Below, in pieces: positions 10,986 to 22,596 of a stretch of 64,000 nt of DNA (positions are counted from its first letter, which is position 1; each line of letters starts with the position of its first letter). Under the pieces are notes generated by a model. That model worked only from the letters and a program-made list of their open reading frames with translations, did no database searches and was not told the origin of the DNA. Source of the stretch: Spiroplasma endosymbiont of Clivina fossor (lineage in GTDB: Bacteria; Bacillota_I; Bacilli_A; Mycoplasmatales; Nriv7); contig NZ_OZ035006.1 in NCBI RefSeq assembly GCF_964031115.1, positions 248,001 to 312,000 on the forward strand, written 5' to 3'. The position numbers were made by a program, and so were the translations under genes.

Positions 10986-11843
10986 ATGATTAAACTTAAT
11001 CATATTAATAAAAAACGATTAATCCTTATTGACCTTGATGGAACTACATTAATGAATGATGGAAAAACAATGCATCCATTAACTATTCAAGGATTACAAA
11101 AAACTATTGCTCAAGGTCATATTGTTTGTATTGTTACAGGAAGACCCCATCGTGGAAGTATTTCATTTTATAATGAACTAGGATTAAAAACATTACTTTG
11201 CAATTTTAATGGTGGTCACATTCATGATCCATTATTAAGAGAATTTAAACGCTTAGTATTTCCAATTTCTTATGATACCGTAAAAGCAGTTTTAAAAGAA
11301 AACGATGTCATAGCTTCCTTATATAATGGTCTTGTAGAATACTACAACAAAGCAGTATGCTTAAAACAAACGGAAAATTTTGAACGCTACTTTCATTTAA
11401 CAGACATTCCAACAGATAATTTTATTATTGGTAATCTTTTAGAAAACTGAAGTGGTTCTGCTAATAATATTGTTTTGCAATTAAAAAGTCCTCAACATTT
11501 AGATAAAGTTATTCGTAGTTTAGAAAAATATACTAATACTTTAAAAATTAATATTTGAACTCATGATAATGACAAAGAACATCCTGTCCTAGACCTATCA
11601 AATAAATTTATTAATAAAGGGATGGCAGCTGAGATTCTTTCACAATATTACAATATAGATATTAGAGATGTTATTGCTTTTGGTGATGAATTTAATGATT
11701 TAGAAATGATTACCAAAGTTGGTTATGGTATTGTAATGAAAAATGGTATTGAAACTTTAAAAGTATTTTCTAAAGATATTACTGAACATACTAATGATGA
11801 AGGTGGTGTTGGCATATATTTAGAAAAACTATTAAACTTATAA
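10986..11843 (+). CDS. Cof-type HAD-superfamily phosphatase
   Basis: A 285-aa phosphatase of the Cof/YbhA type, which act on sugar phosphates and other small phosphates. Motif I is LIDLDGTTL (nucleophile Asp), motif II is VTGRPHRG, and motif IV is AFGDEFNDLEM near residue 230. The large cap between motifs II and III is typical. Two Trp codons are TGA. It lies 19 bp after trpS with an AAAAGGAG site and probably shares its transcript. The substrate cannot be read from sequence. Confidence 0.88.
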
Positions 11844-11855
11844 CTTAAAACAAAT

Positions 11856-11888
11856 AAAAAGATGCTTAGATATTACAAGCATCTTTTT
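11856..11888 (+). terminator. Rho-independent terminator after the HAD gene
   Basis: A 12-bp stem AAAAAGATGCTT / AAGCATCTTTTT with a 9-nt loop, ending in a T run. It closes the trpS-HAD transcript. Confidence 0.85.
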
Positions 11889-11989
11889 ATATATTACATT
11901 ACCTAGCATTATTAGTATGAATAATATTTTTCGATTAATTTACTATTGTTTGAATTATTACCAATTTTAAGATGCCAAACATTCATTAA

Positions 11990-13912
11990 CTATTTTTTGT
12001 TTACTATTAATTCATTACATAAATTAATAAACTCATCAATCGTAACTGTTACTTGTTCTTCTTTACCATATTGACGATAAGTAATCTTTTTAGTAGCAAT
12101 TTCCTTTTGACCAATAACAATTTGGAAAGGTATTTTTTTAGTTTGTGCAATACGAATTTTATAACCTAACCGTTCACTACTAGCATCAACAAATGACCGT
12201 AAATTATGAGTTTTAAATAGTTTTTCTAATTCATAACAATATGCTTGATGTTCTTCTTTAATAGGAATTAAAGTAATTTGTTTAGGACTTAATCATAGTG
12301 GTAAAACTCCACCTGTTTGTTCTAATAAAACAGCAATAAAGCGTTCATAAGTGCCAATTAAACCACGATGAATAATGACAGGGCGAACTTCTTGTCCATT
12401 CTCATCTTGATAAGATAAATCAAATTTTTCTGGTAGCAAAAAGTCCAACTGAATCGTTGAAACCGTAATATCATGCCCTAACACCGTTTTAATTTGAATA
12501 TCTAATTTCGGACCATAAAATGCCGCTTCGCCAAGCATTACAATATATTTAATTTTTAATTCATCTAAGGCTTCTTTTAAAACTTTTTCAGCTTTAATTC
12601 ACATTTCATCATTATCATAATAACTTTTGTTATCTTGAAAATCTCTTAATGATAATGAATAGTAATCAACTTCAATATTTAATGCTAACAATATTTCACT
12701 AATTAATTTAAATGTTGTTTGAAATTCAGTTTTTATTTGATCAAAACGACAAAAAATATGAGCATCAGTCAACTCCATTGCTCGAACGCGTTCTAAACCA
12801 GTTAAAGCACCGCTAGCTTCATAACGATATAATAACTCATGTTCAGCAAATCGTAATGGCAAATCACGATAAGAGCGTAATTTATAACAATAAATTAAAC
12901 AATGATGCGGACACGACATCGGACGAAGCACAAGTTGCTCATTATTCAATGACATAACCGGAAACATATTTTGTTGATAATGATCTCAATGACCACTAGT
13001 ACGATATAATTCTATTGCTCCCATTACTGGTGTTGCTACTTCTAAATAGTCATAAAAGAACTCTTGTGAGCGTAAATACTCTTGTAATTGTTTTTTAAGA
13101 ATCATTCCATTAGGCAATCAAATTGGTAATCCTTGACCTGCTAATGAATCAAACATAAAAATTTCTAAATCTTTGCCAATTTTTCGGTGATCTCGTTCTT
13201 TTCTTAAAGCAATTAATGCTAACAAGGTTGCTAATTTTTCTTGTGAAAAATGACAAACACCATAAATTCTTTGAATTTGCTTATTGTTAGCATCATTATT
13301 TCAATAAACTCCAGCAAGTGATGAAAGCATAAAATTTTCAACAATTTTAGTATTATCTAAAGCAATAAAATTATTAATGAAGGAACTGTTATCAACAGTA
13401 TATACACCAACAACATCTTTAAGGGTTAAAAGTTGTTCTAAAAAATAAGGATTATTTTCATATAATCGTTGTAAATCCTGCGGTGATTTTAACTCATATT
13501 TAATTTCTAAGTCTTTTTTAAGAAATTCTTGCATTTGCTTAGTAATAATCTCTAAATCTTGTTCTTTAATGTGGGTTTGAAAATCAAAATCAACAAAAAA
13601 ACTTTCATCACTAACATTAATATTAGCAATTAGTAAACCCTTTCAATTAGTTTGTAATGTTTTTGCTAAAACAATACCTGCTGAATAATTAAGTACTTTT
13701 AATGCCTCATCTAAATCTTTTGTAATTATTTCTAATATAATATCATTTTCTAAAACATAAGTTTTAATATCTTTTCATTCATTATTCACTTTAACAGCAA
13801 TAATATTTTCTTGTCAATTAGCATCAATACTTGTTAAAACATCACTAAACATTATTCCTAATGGATACGATTTATTTTCATTATTAATTTTTACAGTAAC
13901 AATTTGTTCCAT
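11990..13912 (-). CDS. thrS: Threonine--tRNA ligase
   Basis: A 640-aa class II synthetase that charges tRNA-Thr. A TGS-like N-terminal domain (about 1-60) is followed by the editing-domain region and a catalytic core with [13 protein letters not shown] (zinc-binding Cys and His), [15 protein letters not shown] (motif 2 region) and [22 protein letters not shown] (motif 3). The C-terminal anticodon-binding domain includes [24 protein letters not shown]. The editing domain has drifted: the HxxxH type motif of other ThrRS is not obvious, as in several mollicutes. About eight Trp codons are TGA. The start ATG at 13912 has a GGATAT-type upstream region. Confidence 0.95.
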
Positions 13913-13936
13913 TGCCGATATATCCTTTCTAGCGAA

Positions 13937-13967
13937 AAAGACGTTCAATTTGCTAATGAACGTCTTT
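13937..13967 (-). terminator. Terminator of pyk
   Basis: An 11-bp perfect stem AAAGACGTTCA / TGAACGTCTTT followed on the minus strand by TTTTTCGC. It lies between pyk and thrS, which run in the same direction, so it separates the two transcripts. Confidence 0.8.
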
Positions 13968-13983
13968 AACATTGTTAATGTAA

Positions 13984-15420
13984 TTATTTTATTTGTAATT
14001 TTCTCATTTCATTACCATTAACAATTAAAACTTGTTCATTAGTTTTAGCACCATATTTTCTAGCAATATTATTTAATAAACTATCATCATTAATTACTTT
14101 ATTAATATCCATAACTAATTCTGGATAAACACCATACCAAATTCCAAAACTATTTCTAATTCTTTCATCAGTAACTAATGGGATTAATGTACTTCGAACA
14201 CGAGCATTAGATAAAGTTTTAGTTAATAATTGATCATCACTATCATCTAAAACAATTACTTGATGAATTCGTTTTTGCTTTTGAATTTTTTCACCAAGAA
14301 CTTCTTTACCCACTTGATAAACAAAATCTTTATAAGGTGAAGTTGATCATTTAATAAATCTTTCTAAATAACCTTCATATCAAAAATGAATTTCTGCTTT
14401 TCTAACGACTCTCGTCATTGCTTCAATTGATTTTTCAGGATACTCACCATTAGCTGTTTCGCCAGATAACATTGTTGTATCCACACCTAAATCAACTGCT
14501 CAATAAATATCTGATACTTCAGCTCTTGTTGGTAAAGGATTAGATAACATTGATTCTAACATTTGGGTAGCGACAATTACTGGCACCATTGCTTTATTAC
14601 ATTTACGAATAACATGTTTTTGAATTAAAGGCACCTCAGCATAAGGCACATCAACACCTAAATCACCACGCGCAATCATAATACCATCACTATTAGCAAT
14701 AATTTCATCAATATTATCAACAGCATATCGTGATTCAATTTTGGCAATAATTTTAATATCAGCAGCACCATTTTCATCTAACAATTGACGCATTTCTTGT
14801 AAATCTTTAGCGTCATGAACAAAAGAAGCAGCTACATAATCTACTTTTTGCTCACATCCAAAAATAAGATCGGCATGATCTTTGTCAGAAATAAAAGGTA
14901 ATGACAGTTTAATTCCCGAAACAATAATCGCACGATGATTTTTAACAAGATGAGTATTAACAGCACGACAAATAATTGACTTATCATCGTCTTTATTATT
15001 AATTCCTAAAACAATTAACTGTAACTTACCATCATCTACTAATAATCTTTGTTCAACTTGAATATCATTAACAAGATTTTCATAATTAATTGAAAATTCT
15101 GTTTCCGTACCTTCAATTTCCTTATTCGTATAAACAATAACCCTACTATCTTTAGTTATTAACGCCTCGCCACCTTTAAAAGAATGAGTTCTAATTTCTG
15201 GACCTTTAGTGTCTAATATTAGTGATAGTGGCCTTTGTATTTGTTGAATAATAGATTTAGCAAACTCAACACGCTTACCATGTTCTTCAAAATCACCGTG
15301 AGAAAAGTTTAAACGATATACATTTGCTCCCTTTTGTGCTAAACGAAGCATCAAATCTCTGGTTTCACTAGCCGGACCAATTGTCGTAATGGTTTTTACT
15401 CTTTTATTTATAAAAAGCAT
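13984..15420 (-). CDS. pyk: Pyruvate kinase
   Basis: A 478-aa glycolytic enzyme that makes pyruvate and ATP from phosphoenolpyruvate. Conserved pieces seen: [11 protein letters not shown] at the N-terminus, [31 protein letters not shown] (catalytic Lys region), [23 protein letters not shown] and ATQMLESM. The C-terminal allosteric domain ends near [17 protein letters not shown]. Length is typical. Between ~14313 and 14500 the frame is open only with TGA as Trp. An IS1595 copy begins 73 bp upstream, so the promoter must lie in a very short AT-rich leader. Confidence 0.96.
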
Positions 15421-15493
15421 TTATTTTAATCCTCGTTTCTATTTTTGTAAATAACAGTTTAATTTTAACATAAAAACACATTTTAAATTAATT

Positions 15494-16638
15494 TTTTAAT
15501 TTTGTCGAAAACTCTTGATATTTATTGAATATACTTAATTTTAGGTATATTTTAATATGATAGAGGTGGATAATAATTATGGAAAAAATAATTCAAGAAC
15601 TAGTAAATACTTTAACAGATGATCAATTTTTAGAATTTTATGAAAAAGTCAAACAACAAGCAGAATTAATAAAAAAACAAAAACGTTTAAATGAAATTGA
15701 TCAAAAATTTAGAGCGCAAGGTATTAAATGCCCTAAATGTGAATCTTACCATTGCGTTAAAAATGGACATAATTCAGAAGGAAAACAAAAATATTTATGT
15801 AAAAATTGCCGTGCAAGTTTTGACGCTTTTCGTAATCATTTTATTTATTGAAGTCATTTAAATTATGAACAATGAAATTTATTGATTCAAATTTCATTGC
15901 TGGGGCAATCTAGTAAAACAATTTCTCGTTTTATTAAAACTACATTAAAAACTGCTTGATATAATCGTCAAAAATTAATGAAATCAAAACAATTAGAAAA
16001 TACCCAATTAAAATTTAAAAAATTATCTGGTAAAATCCAAATCGATGAAACATTTATTAAAGAAATCCATAAAGGAAATTTCAAATATAAAACTGATCCA
16101 CGAAGAATTCACCTTGACCCATTCGCAACTAATACTAAATGCTGTATTCAAATGGCAATTGATAATAATAACAATATTTATGTTAAATCCACAAACACCA
16201 AACGTTTACAAAAACAATGAGTTATTGAAAATATGAACAAAGGATTAATTAACGAAAATTCAATTATTACTTCTGATATGCAAAAATTATATTTTTTAGT
16301 AGCAAAACAAACAAATTCTACTTTATGTGTAACTAAAACAACAATTAATCCTGAAGCTAGTTATCGTAACTTAAATAAAATCAGTAAATTACAATCTAGT
16401 CTTAAAGAAGCCTTAATTCATTATCATGGTTTAGGTTTTACTAATATTCAAAATTATTTAAATCTCTGAAAATGAAAATACCAACATAAGGGTTTAACTC
16501 CAAACCAACAAACAGCGGTATTATATTTTAATGTATAAAAAAGTTAAAGTAAAAATAGTAATTTTATATAAAAGCCTTTTAAAATTATCAAGTTGATGAT
16601 TTTTTTTATTTTATCAAGAGTTTTCGACAAAATTAAAA
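15494..16638 (+). mobile_element. IS1595-like element, copy C (complete)
   Basis: Both terminal repeats are present (15494 TTTTAATTTTG, 16638 CAAAATTAAAA). No matching 8-bp duplication is found: the left flank is the pyk leader and the right flank is a truncated second-type IS5. That mismatch suggests a deletion or recombination next to the element. Confidence 0.9.
15579..16538 (+). CDS. IS1595-like transposase, intact
   Basis: A 319-aa enzyme with an unbroken frame in code 4. Order of parts: N-terminal coiled region, zinc ribbon with CPKC...CKNC (residues ~51-80), IQIDETFIKE (~155) and AIDNNNN (~195) as probable catalytic Asp sites, ITSDMQKLYF (~228), and the C-terminal NIQNYLNLWKWKYQHKG helix that in the family carries the last catalytic residues. 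It differs from the other copies at one residue (MNKG instead of MNKE). This and the copy at 28968 are the only complete intact versions in the window. Confidence 0.85.
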
Positions 16639-17273
16639 ATTATTTTTACTCTTTTTAATTGGCAATAATGTATTTTTATGAACATTTTGCAAACCTTGAT
16701 ATCCTGAATCGGCAATTAATTCTAATTTTGGATTTATAAGTGTATTTGATTTTAAAAATAACTTATAATCATGAGTACTGCCATAACAAAAATCTACTGA
16801 AATAATTTTATTGTTAAATAAATCAATAATTATTTGCGATTTTAATGAATGTTGCCTTTTCTTACCAGAAAATAATAATTTTAGTTTTTTTTAATTCTTT
16901 CAATTGGAATTTCTGTAGCATCAATTGCTAATAAATTATTAGTAGTACCCTTATTTTCTAATAATATCTTTTTGCCAGGTATATGAAAGTGACTATTTTT
17001 TATTAGAGTATTTTCAACTCAAAAGATATTACGAATACAACTAACATGACTAATATTATATTTTTTTGCAATAATACGATATGTACTATATTCTTTTCAG
17101 TATTCTAAAGTCATAAGTAATCTTTGCTCTATTGATAATTTATTTGGTCTACCACCAATTTGTTTTTGTTTAGCTTCACCTTCTTTTAAAATTTCTACCA
17201 TTTTCATGAAAGTTTTATATTTTATGCCTATTAAACTATAAAATTCGTTTTCGTCTTTGTATTTATCTAACAT
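16639..17273 (-). pseudogene. Transposase of second IS5 type, truncated
   Basis: OrfA begins MLDKYKDENEFYSLIGIKY behind AGGTG and contains GGRPNKLSIEQRLLMTLEYW and LLAIDATEIPIERIKKN (first Asp). OrfB follows in another frame with GKKRQHSLKSQIIID and LIADSGYQGLQ (second Asp), then stops at the IS1595 border before the catalytic Glu. The layout is the same as the abundant IS5, with roughly half of the residues shared by eye. Confidence 0.8.
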
Positions 17274-17340
17274 TTGTATTTCACCTAGGAAATAATATTA
17301 TCAAAATAGTAGATAAAATTAAAGGTTATGTACCAAGTCT
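16639..17340 (-). mobile_element. Second IS5 type, 3'-truncated remnant
   Basis: Related to but clearly different from the abundant IS5 element. The left end is AGACTTGGTACATAACC, versus AGACTTCTTGC in the abundant type. The 3' end is lost at the border with IS1595 copy C. It had inserted into another IS1595 copy, leaving ATT at 17341-17343. Confidence 0.8.
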
Positions 17341-17935
17341 ATTAAAAACTGCTTGATATAATCGTCAAAAATTAATGAAATCAAAACAATTAGAAAATAC
17401 CCAATTAAAATTTAAAAAATTATCTGGTAAAATCCAAATCGATGAAACATTCATTAAAGAAATCCATAAAGGAAATTTCAAATATAAAACTGATCCACGA
17501 AGAATTCACCTTGACCCATTCGCAACTAATACTAAATGCTGTATTCAAATGGCAATTGATAATAATAACAATATTTATGTTAAATCCACAAACACCAAAC
17601 GTTTACAAAAACAATGAGTTATTGAAAATATGAACAAAGAATTAATTAACGAAAATTCAATTATTACTTCTGATATGCAAAAATTATATTTTTTAGTAGC
17701 AAAACAAACAAATTCTACTTTATGTGTAACTAAAACAACAATTAATCCTGAAGCTAGTTATCGTAACTTAAATAAAATCAGTAAATTACAATCTAGTCTT
17801 AAAGAAGCCTTAATTCATTATCATGGTTTAGGTTTTACTAATATTCAAAATTATTTAAATCTCTGAAAATGAAAATACCAACATAAGGGTTTAACTCCAA
17901 ACCAACAAACAGCGGTATTATATTTTAATGTATAA
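17341..17935 (+). pseudogene. IS1595-like transposase, C-terminal fragment
   Basis: Encodes the part from about residue 122 to the normal end. It lacks the zinc ribbon and the start codon. Confidence 0.85.
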
Positions 17936-18035
17936 AAAAGTTAAAGTAAAAATAGTAATTTTACATAAAAGCCTTTTAAAATTATCAAGTTGATGATTTT
18001 TTTTATTTTATCAAGAGTTTTCGACAAAATTAAAA
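17341..18035 (+). mobile_element. IS1595-like element, copy D (3' fragment)
   Basis: Starts mid-element at ATTAAAAACTGC, directly after the second-type IS5 end, and runs to the right terminal repeat at 18035. The left half is missing from the expected place beyond the IS5 remnant. Confidence 0.88.
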
Positions 18036-18092
18036 AAAAATGATGATAGTTGAATTAATTATAAAGGTAATGCTGTAACAAATAAATATAAT

Positions 18093-19160
18093 AGACTTCT
18101 TGCAAAATTAATATGATAATTATAATTTTTAAATTTAAAATAAATATAAAAGTGTTATTAAAATAATTTTTAGATTATTTTTACAAATATTTTGTCATTA
18201 AAACATAATAAAAATTATTATTTACAATAAAAAAAGACTGAAATTTTAAATTATCAAATATATTTAAACTAATAGTTGTAAATTATAAATTGAAGCTATT
18301 AAATTAAATCTTAAAGCAAATCTTTTTCTACGATTTCGATATTTTTCACTAATAATTTTAAATTTTTTAAGTATAGCAAAAACATTTTCAATAACAATTC
18401 TCATTTTTGAAATTCGCTCATTATTTTGCTTTTCTTCTTTATTTAAAGGGTTTTTCTTTGATTTTCTTTTAGGAATTAAAACATTATGATTAATTTTTTG
18501 TATGCCTTGATAACCTAAATCCACTAAAACAGTTGTTTCTGGTAAAAATTTAATTTTTGAATCTTTTAAAATTTTAAAGTCATGGTTTTTACCATAAGAA
18601 AAATCAGAACTAATAATTTTTTTACTATCTTTTTCAATTATAACTTGTGTTTTTATTGTGTGTTTTTTCTTTTTTCCTGAGTAGTGCTGTTTTTGTCTTT
18701 TTTTGGGCGTTGGATTTGGCTTTCAGTTACATCAATTATAACAGTCTTATCTTTGAAATAATCTTTTAATAGTGATTTTTGACCAGTAAGTTGTTGAAAA
18801 TTAGGGTGTTTTATTAAAGTGTCTTCAATTCATTTGATATTTCTATAACAACTACTTTCACTAATATCATAACTTTTTGCAATATGAAAATAAGTTCTAT
18901 ATTCTCTTCAATATTCTAAAGTCATTAAAATACGATTTTCTAATGATAATTTATTGGTTCTTCCGCGACGAAATCTCTTTTTTAATTCTTCTATTTTTAA
19001 AATTTCTAGCATTTTATTAAAAGTAGTATGTTTAATACCAGTTAATCTTAAAAAATTTTTATCACTTATTTGATTATTTTTTTTAAATTTCATTTAAATT
19101 CCACCTTTTTATTAAAAACAACAATTCAATTATATTTTAAATTAATTTTGCAAGAAGTCT
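18093..19160 (-). mobile_element. IS5-like element, copy 5
   Basis: 1068 bp with target duplication AAT (18090-18092 and 19161-19163). Confidence 0.95.
18264..19093 (-). CDS. IS5-like transposase OrfAB, copy 5
   Basis: OrfA start 19093, OrfB stop 18264. Both halves and the slippery heptamer match copy 1. Confidence 0.87.
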
Positions 19161-19195
19161 AATAGATTTAAGTAAGTAAAAATATTAATTAAAAT

Positions 19196-19360
19196 TTAAT
19201 AAAATTAATAATTTTTCATTGTGTAAAAATTCAATAATATGATAAAATGGTAATGAATAAAAATGACAATAACAAGAAAGGTAAGGTTGGTTTAGTAATT
19301 AAATAATATAATTAACTGATTGTTTTACTTCTTCAAAGCAATACCTAAGAAAACTAAACG
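19196..19360. repeat. 165-bp repeat with GGTCGCG end (reverse copy)
   Basis: A near-identical inverted copy of 28596-28760. It ends at AAAACTAAACGCGACC and contains GATAAAATGG and AAGAAAGGTAAGG motifs that look like a promoter and a ribosome site, but no gene follows. It probably is the end region of an undescribed mobile element. Confidence 0.6.
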
Positions 19361-19400
19361 CGACCTAGGGCATTTAATACCTTGCGCTCTAAATTTTTGA
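19361..19400 (-). mobile_element. IS1595 snippet (about 40 bp)
   Basis: This piece matches the inside of the IS1595 transposase gene around the zinc ribbon (reverse strand) and is squeezed between the GGTCGCG repeat end and the IS256 element. It is a scar of an earlier copy. Confidence 0.75.
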
Positions 19401-20726
19401 GCCTGTCCAAAATTCTGTGTCTCGATAATTCATTCTGAATTATACTTAAAAGAAGGAGAACAGAAAATGACAAAAAAAAAAAAATAAAAAAAGAACCTGA
19501 CGCAATTGATAAAGTTGTTGATTATTTTTTAGAAAATATTGATAATCCACAAGATTTATTTAAAGGCAATACTATTTTTCAGGAATTTACCAAAAAATTA
19601 ACTGAACGAATGTTAAATACGGAAATTAAAGATTATCTTGAAACTGATGAGAATCATAATAAAAGAAATGGCAACACACAAAAAACCATTATTACTAAAA
19701 ATGGTTCAATCGCAATTGATGTACCAAGAGATCGAAATAGTACTTTTGAACCAGTAATTATTCCGAAAAGACAAAGAAGATTTGATAACTTTGATCAAAA
19801 AGTAATTTCTTATATATGCAAGAGGAATGACAATTTCTGATATCAAAGCACAATTGCAAGAATTCTATCACGGAGCAGAAATTTCAGAAAGTTTAATTAG
19901 TCAAATAACTGATGATGTTATTGAAGAAGTTAAAATGTGACAAACTAAACCTTTAGAGAAGATTTATCCGATTGTTTATTTTGATTGTATTGTTGTTAAA
20001 GTAAAGCAAGATAAACGAATAATAAATAAAGCAGTTTATCTTGCCTTAGGAATTAATTTAGATGGTTTAAAAGATATTTTAGGAATGTGAATTAGTGAGA
20101 ATGAGGGAGCCAAATTTTGACTTAATAAATCTTACGGAAATGAAAAATCGTGGGTTACAAGATATTCTTGTTGCTTGTAGTGATAATTTAACTGGGATGT
20201 CTGATGCAATAGAAGCTGTTTTCCCAAAAACACAGCATCAATTATGCATTGTTCATCAAATTCGCAATAGTTTAAAATTTGTTCCTTACAAAGATCGCAA
20301 ACTTGTAGCTAATGATTTAAAATCAATTTATACAGCAATTAATGAAGAAATAGCGTTAATTGCTTTAGATCATTTTTCAGAAAAATGAAATAAAAAGTAT
20401 CCACAAATTACTAAATCATGAAAAAATAACTGAAATAATTTAATAATTTTTCTTGAATATCCTCAAGAATTTAGAAGAATTATTTACACAACTAATGCGA
20501 TTGAATCTGTTAATAGTCAACTAAGAAAAGTCATTAAGAATAAAAAGATTTTTCCTAATGACGCATCAGTTTTTAAAATATTTTATTTAGCATTTCAAAA
20601 TATGGTTAAGAAATGAACGATGCCAATTCAAAATTGGGGTAGTGCAATTTCACATTTAATGATAAAATTTGAAGACAGAGTGAATTTAAATTAATTACTT
20701 AGAGACACAGTTAATTGTACAGTCCC
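19401..20726 (+). mobile_element. IS256-family element, copy 1
   Basis: The left end begins GCCTGTCCAAAATTCTGTG, and the right end is the inverse of GGGACTGTACAATTAACTGTG, so the element has imperfect ~26-bp inverted repeats typical of IS256. The left end lacks the first one or two G, and no 8-bp duplication is visible. Confidence 0.88.
19467..20694 (+). pseudogene. IS256-family transposase with two frameshifts
   Basis: A mutator-type transposase. Seen in order: AFTER an A13 run, VDYFLENIDNPQDLFKG, NGSIAIDVPRDRNSTFEP, YFDCIVVKV (first Asp), VACSDNLTGM (second Asp), HQIRNSLKFV and [14 protein letters not shown] (catalytic Glu). One extra base at ~19811 (CTTATATATGC versus CTTTATATGC in copy 2) and one at ~20128 break the frame. 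The only good ATG (19467, with GAAGGAG upstream) is out of frame with the body and meets TAA at 19485. The same is true in copy 2. Confidence 0.87.
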
Positions 20727-20739
20727 ATAATTTAATTTT

Positions 20740-20801
20740 TTTTATAGTAAATGATTATTTTTTCTTTTTTAAAAAATACCTAAGAAAACTAAACGCGACC
20801 T
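20740..20801. repeat. GGTCGCG-type repeat end (reverse)
   Basis: About 60 bp matching, in inverse, the first 60 bp of the repeats at 23948 and 28764 (GGTCGCGTTTAGTTTTCTTA, then an A/T-rich stretch with AATAATCATTTACTATAAA). It abuts an IS1595 fragment. Confidence 0.65.
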
Positions 20802-21011
20802 GTTTTCCTTCTGAATTATGTCCATTTTTAACGCGCAATGGTAAGATTTACATTTAGGGCATTTAATACCTTGCGCTCTAAATTTTTGATCAATTTCATT
20901 TAAACGTTTTTGTTTTTTTATTAATTCTGCTTGTTGTTTGACTTTTTCATAAAATTCTAAAAATTGATCATCTGTTAAAGTATTTACTAGTTCTTGAATT
21001 ATTTTTTCCAT
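20802..21011 (-). pseudogene. IS1595-like transposase, N-terminal fragment
   Basis: About 60 normal N-terminal residues from ATG 21011, then a frame change near the second zinc knuckle and a junction to foreign sequence. Not functional. Confidence 0.85.
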
Positions 21012-21096
21012 AATTATTATCCACCTCTATCATATTAAAATATACCTAAAATTAAGTATATTCAATAAATATCAAGAGTTTTCGACAAAATTAAAA
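20802..21096 (-). mobile_element. IS1595-like element, copy E (5' fragment)
   Basis: Holds the transposase start and one terminal repeat (ending 21096). It is cut inside the zinc-ribbon codons by the GGTCGCG repeat. Confidence 0.85.
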
Positions 21097-21124
21097 AAAA
21101 GAATAATGATTTAATTATTCTTTT
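21097..21124 (-). terminator. Terminator of the YfcC-type carrier gene
   Basis: Stem AAAAGAATAAT / ATTATTCTTTT with a 6-nt loop and a T run on the minus strand, 28 bp after the stop codon. IS1595 copy E begins right beyond it. Confidence 0.75.
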
Positions 21125-21152
21125 AAGTTTTAATATAACTAACTTTCTGGCA

Positions 21153-22592
21153 TTAAAATGTTGGTTGCCCAATTAATGAACCAATTACTAAAAATACTAT
21201 TGATAATACCATAATAACTATTAACAAAAGCCAAACTCCTTTTAATAATGAACCATATGAAATATGTGAAAGAGCAATAGCTCCCATAACAACACCAGAA
21301 GTTGGGGTTACTAAATTAACAATTCCTGATGCTAGACTAAAACTAGTAATTGCTCCTGATGTTAAACCAGCACCTAATGCAGGCGCAATAATACTAAAAA
21401 CTGCTGTTGCAAAACCACTAGCAGAAGGAATTAAAAATGATAAAGGAATAAATAAAAAATATAAAATTAAAGGAATAACTCATTGTGGTAAATTAACAAT
21501 ACTATTTTTAATTCCCGCAATCATAATTTCTTGCATTCCTGTGCGTTGTAAAATTACTGTAATTCCACCAGCTAATGCATTTACTAAACAAACAGATAAA
21601 ATACCAGAGCTTCCTTGTAAAATATCATTAACTAACATTTGTTCTGATTTTCAATTAACAAAACCAATAATAATTGTCGCAATTAAAAAGAACGAAGAAA
21701 CTTCTAATAAACCGCCTACACCAACCCCCGGAATAAATTTGGTTATATATGGCACTTCAGTATTAATTATTTTTCCAAATTCTTTAAAAATACTAATGCC
21801 AAATTCATTTCAAGCAATTAAATAAAAAATCATTACTACAAATGCTAAAGCAAATAAGATCAATGAAACAATCCTTCGCTTTGTCAATGGCACTTCCAAA
21901 ATTGATTTTTTAAAAATTTTTTGATGCTCACTATGCATTAAAAAAACAACTGAATTATGCTTATCTTTTTTAACACGATAAGCATAAAACATTACAAAAC
22001 CAATCGCCACCGCTGTCATTACAATTCAAATTATAACTCTTCAAATTATTCCTGTAGTTACTGCTAACTCACCAACAATTCCACCATTAATTGCAGCCTG
22101 AACAGCCGTACCAATTAAAAATGGATTAATAATTGAACCTAAAACACCAATCCCAGCTCCTAACAAAATAATTAATAATCCCGTAAAAGCATCAAATCCC
22201 GCAACTAAAATAATTGGTAAAATTAAAGCATAAAATCCTAATGTCTCTTCCGCCATCCCATATGTTGTTCCTGAAACAGAAAAGAAAATCATTAAAATAG
22301 GAATTAACCACAACTCCTTATTTTTTAAATTAGAAATTAATTTACCAATCAAAGCATCTAAAGCTTGAGTTTTCATCATCACATTAATAAACGCTCCTAA
22401 AATTAATACAAAGATAATAATTGATGCCCGACCTTTATTAGTAAAACTTTCCATCGGAACTCAAAAAATATCAATAATTCCTGCTGGCGTTTTAGCAACC
22501 GCTGGAATTCAAGATAAAAAAACTAAAATAACAATAATTAAAAATAAAATGGTAAATGCCATTGGCATTTTAAATTTAAATCACTTTTTCAT
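21153..22592 (-). CDS. YfcC-family membrane transporter (arginine/ornithine or dicarboxylate type)
   Basis: A 479-aa carrier with about 12 hydrophobic segments. Family-like stretches are MVPMESFTNKGRA near the start, IPILMIFFSVSGTTYGMAEETLGFYAL, GIGVLGSIINPFLIGTAVQAA and SGIVNLVTPTSGVVMGA near the C-terminus. These internal repeats are those of the YfcC/DcuC group (COG1288), which in mollicutes often sits with the arginine deiminase pathway. No such genes lie beside it here, so the substrate is open. Start at ATG 22592 is chosen for the MKKWFKFKMP leader before the first helix; its ribosome site is weak. Several Trp are TGA. Confidence 0.8.
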
Positions 22593-22596
22593 ATCG

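Noticed and set aside
13920-13970. T-box-like element before thrS
   Set aside because: The only strong structure is the pyk terminator. No T-box core or specifier structure is visible, and mollicutes largely lack T-boxes.
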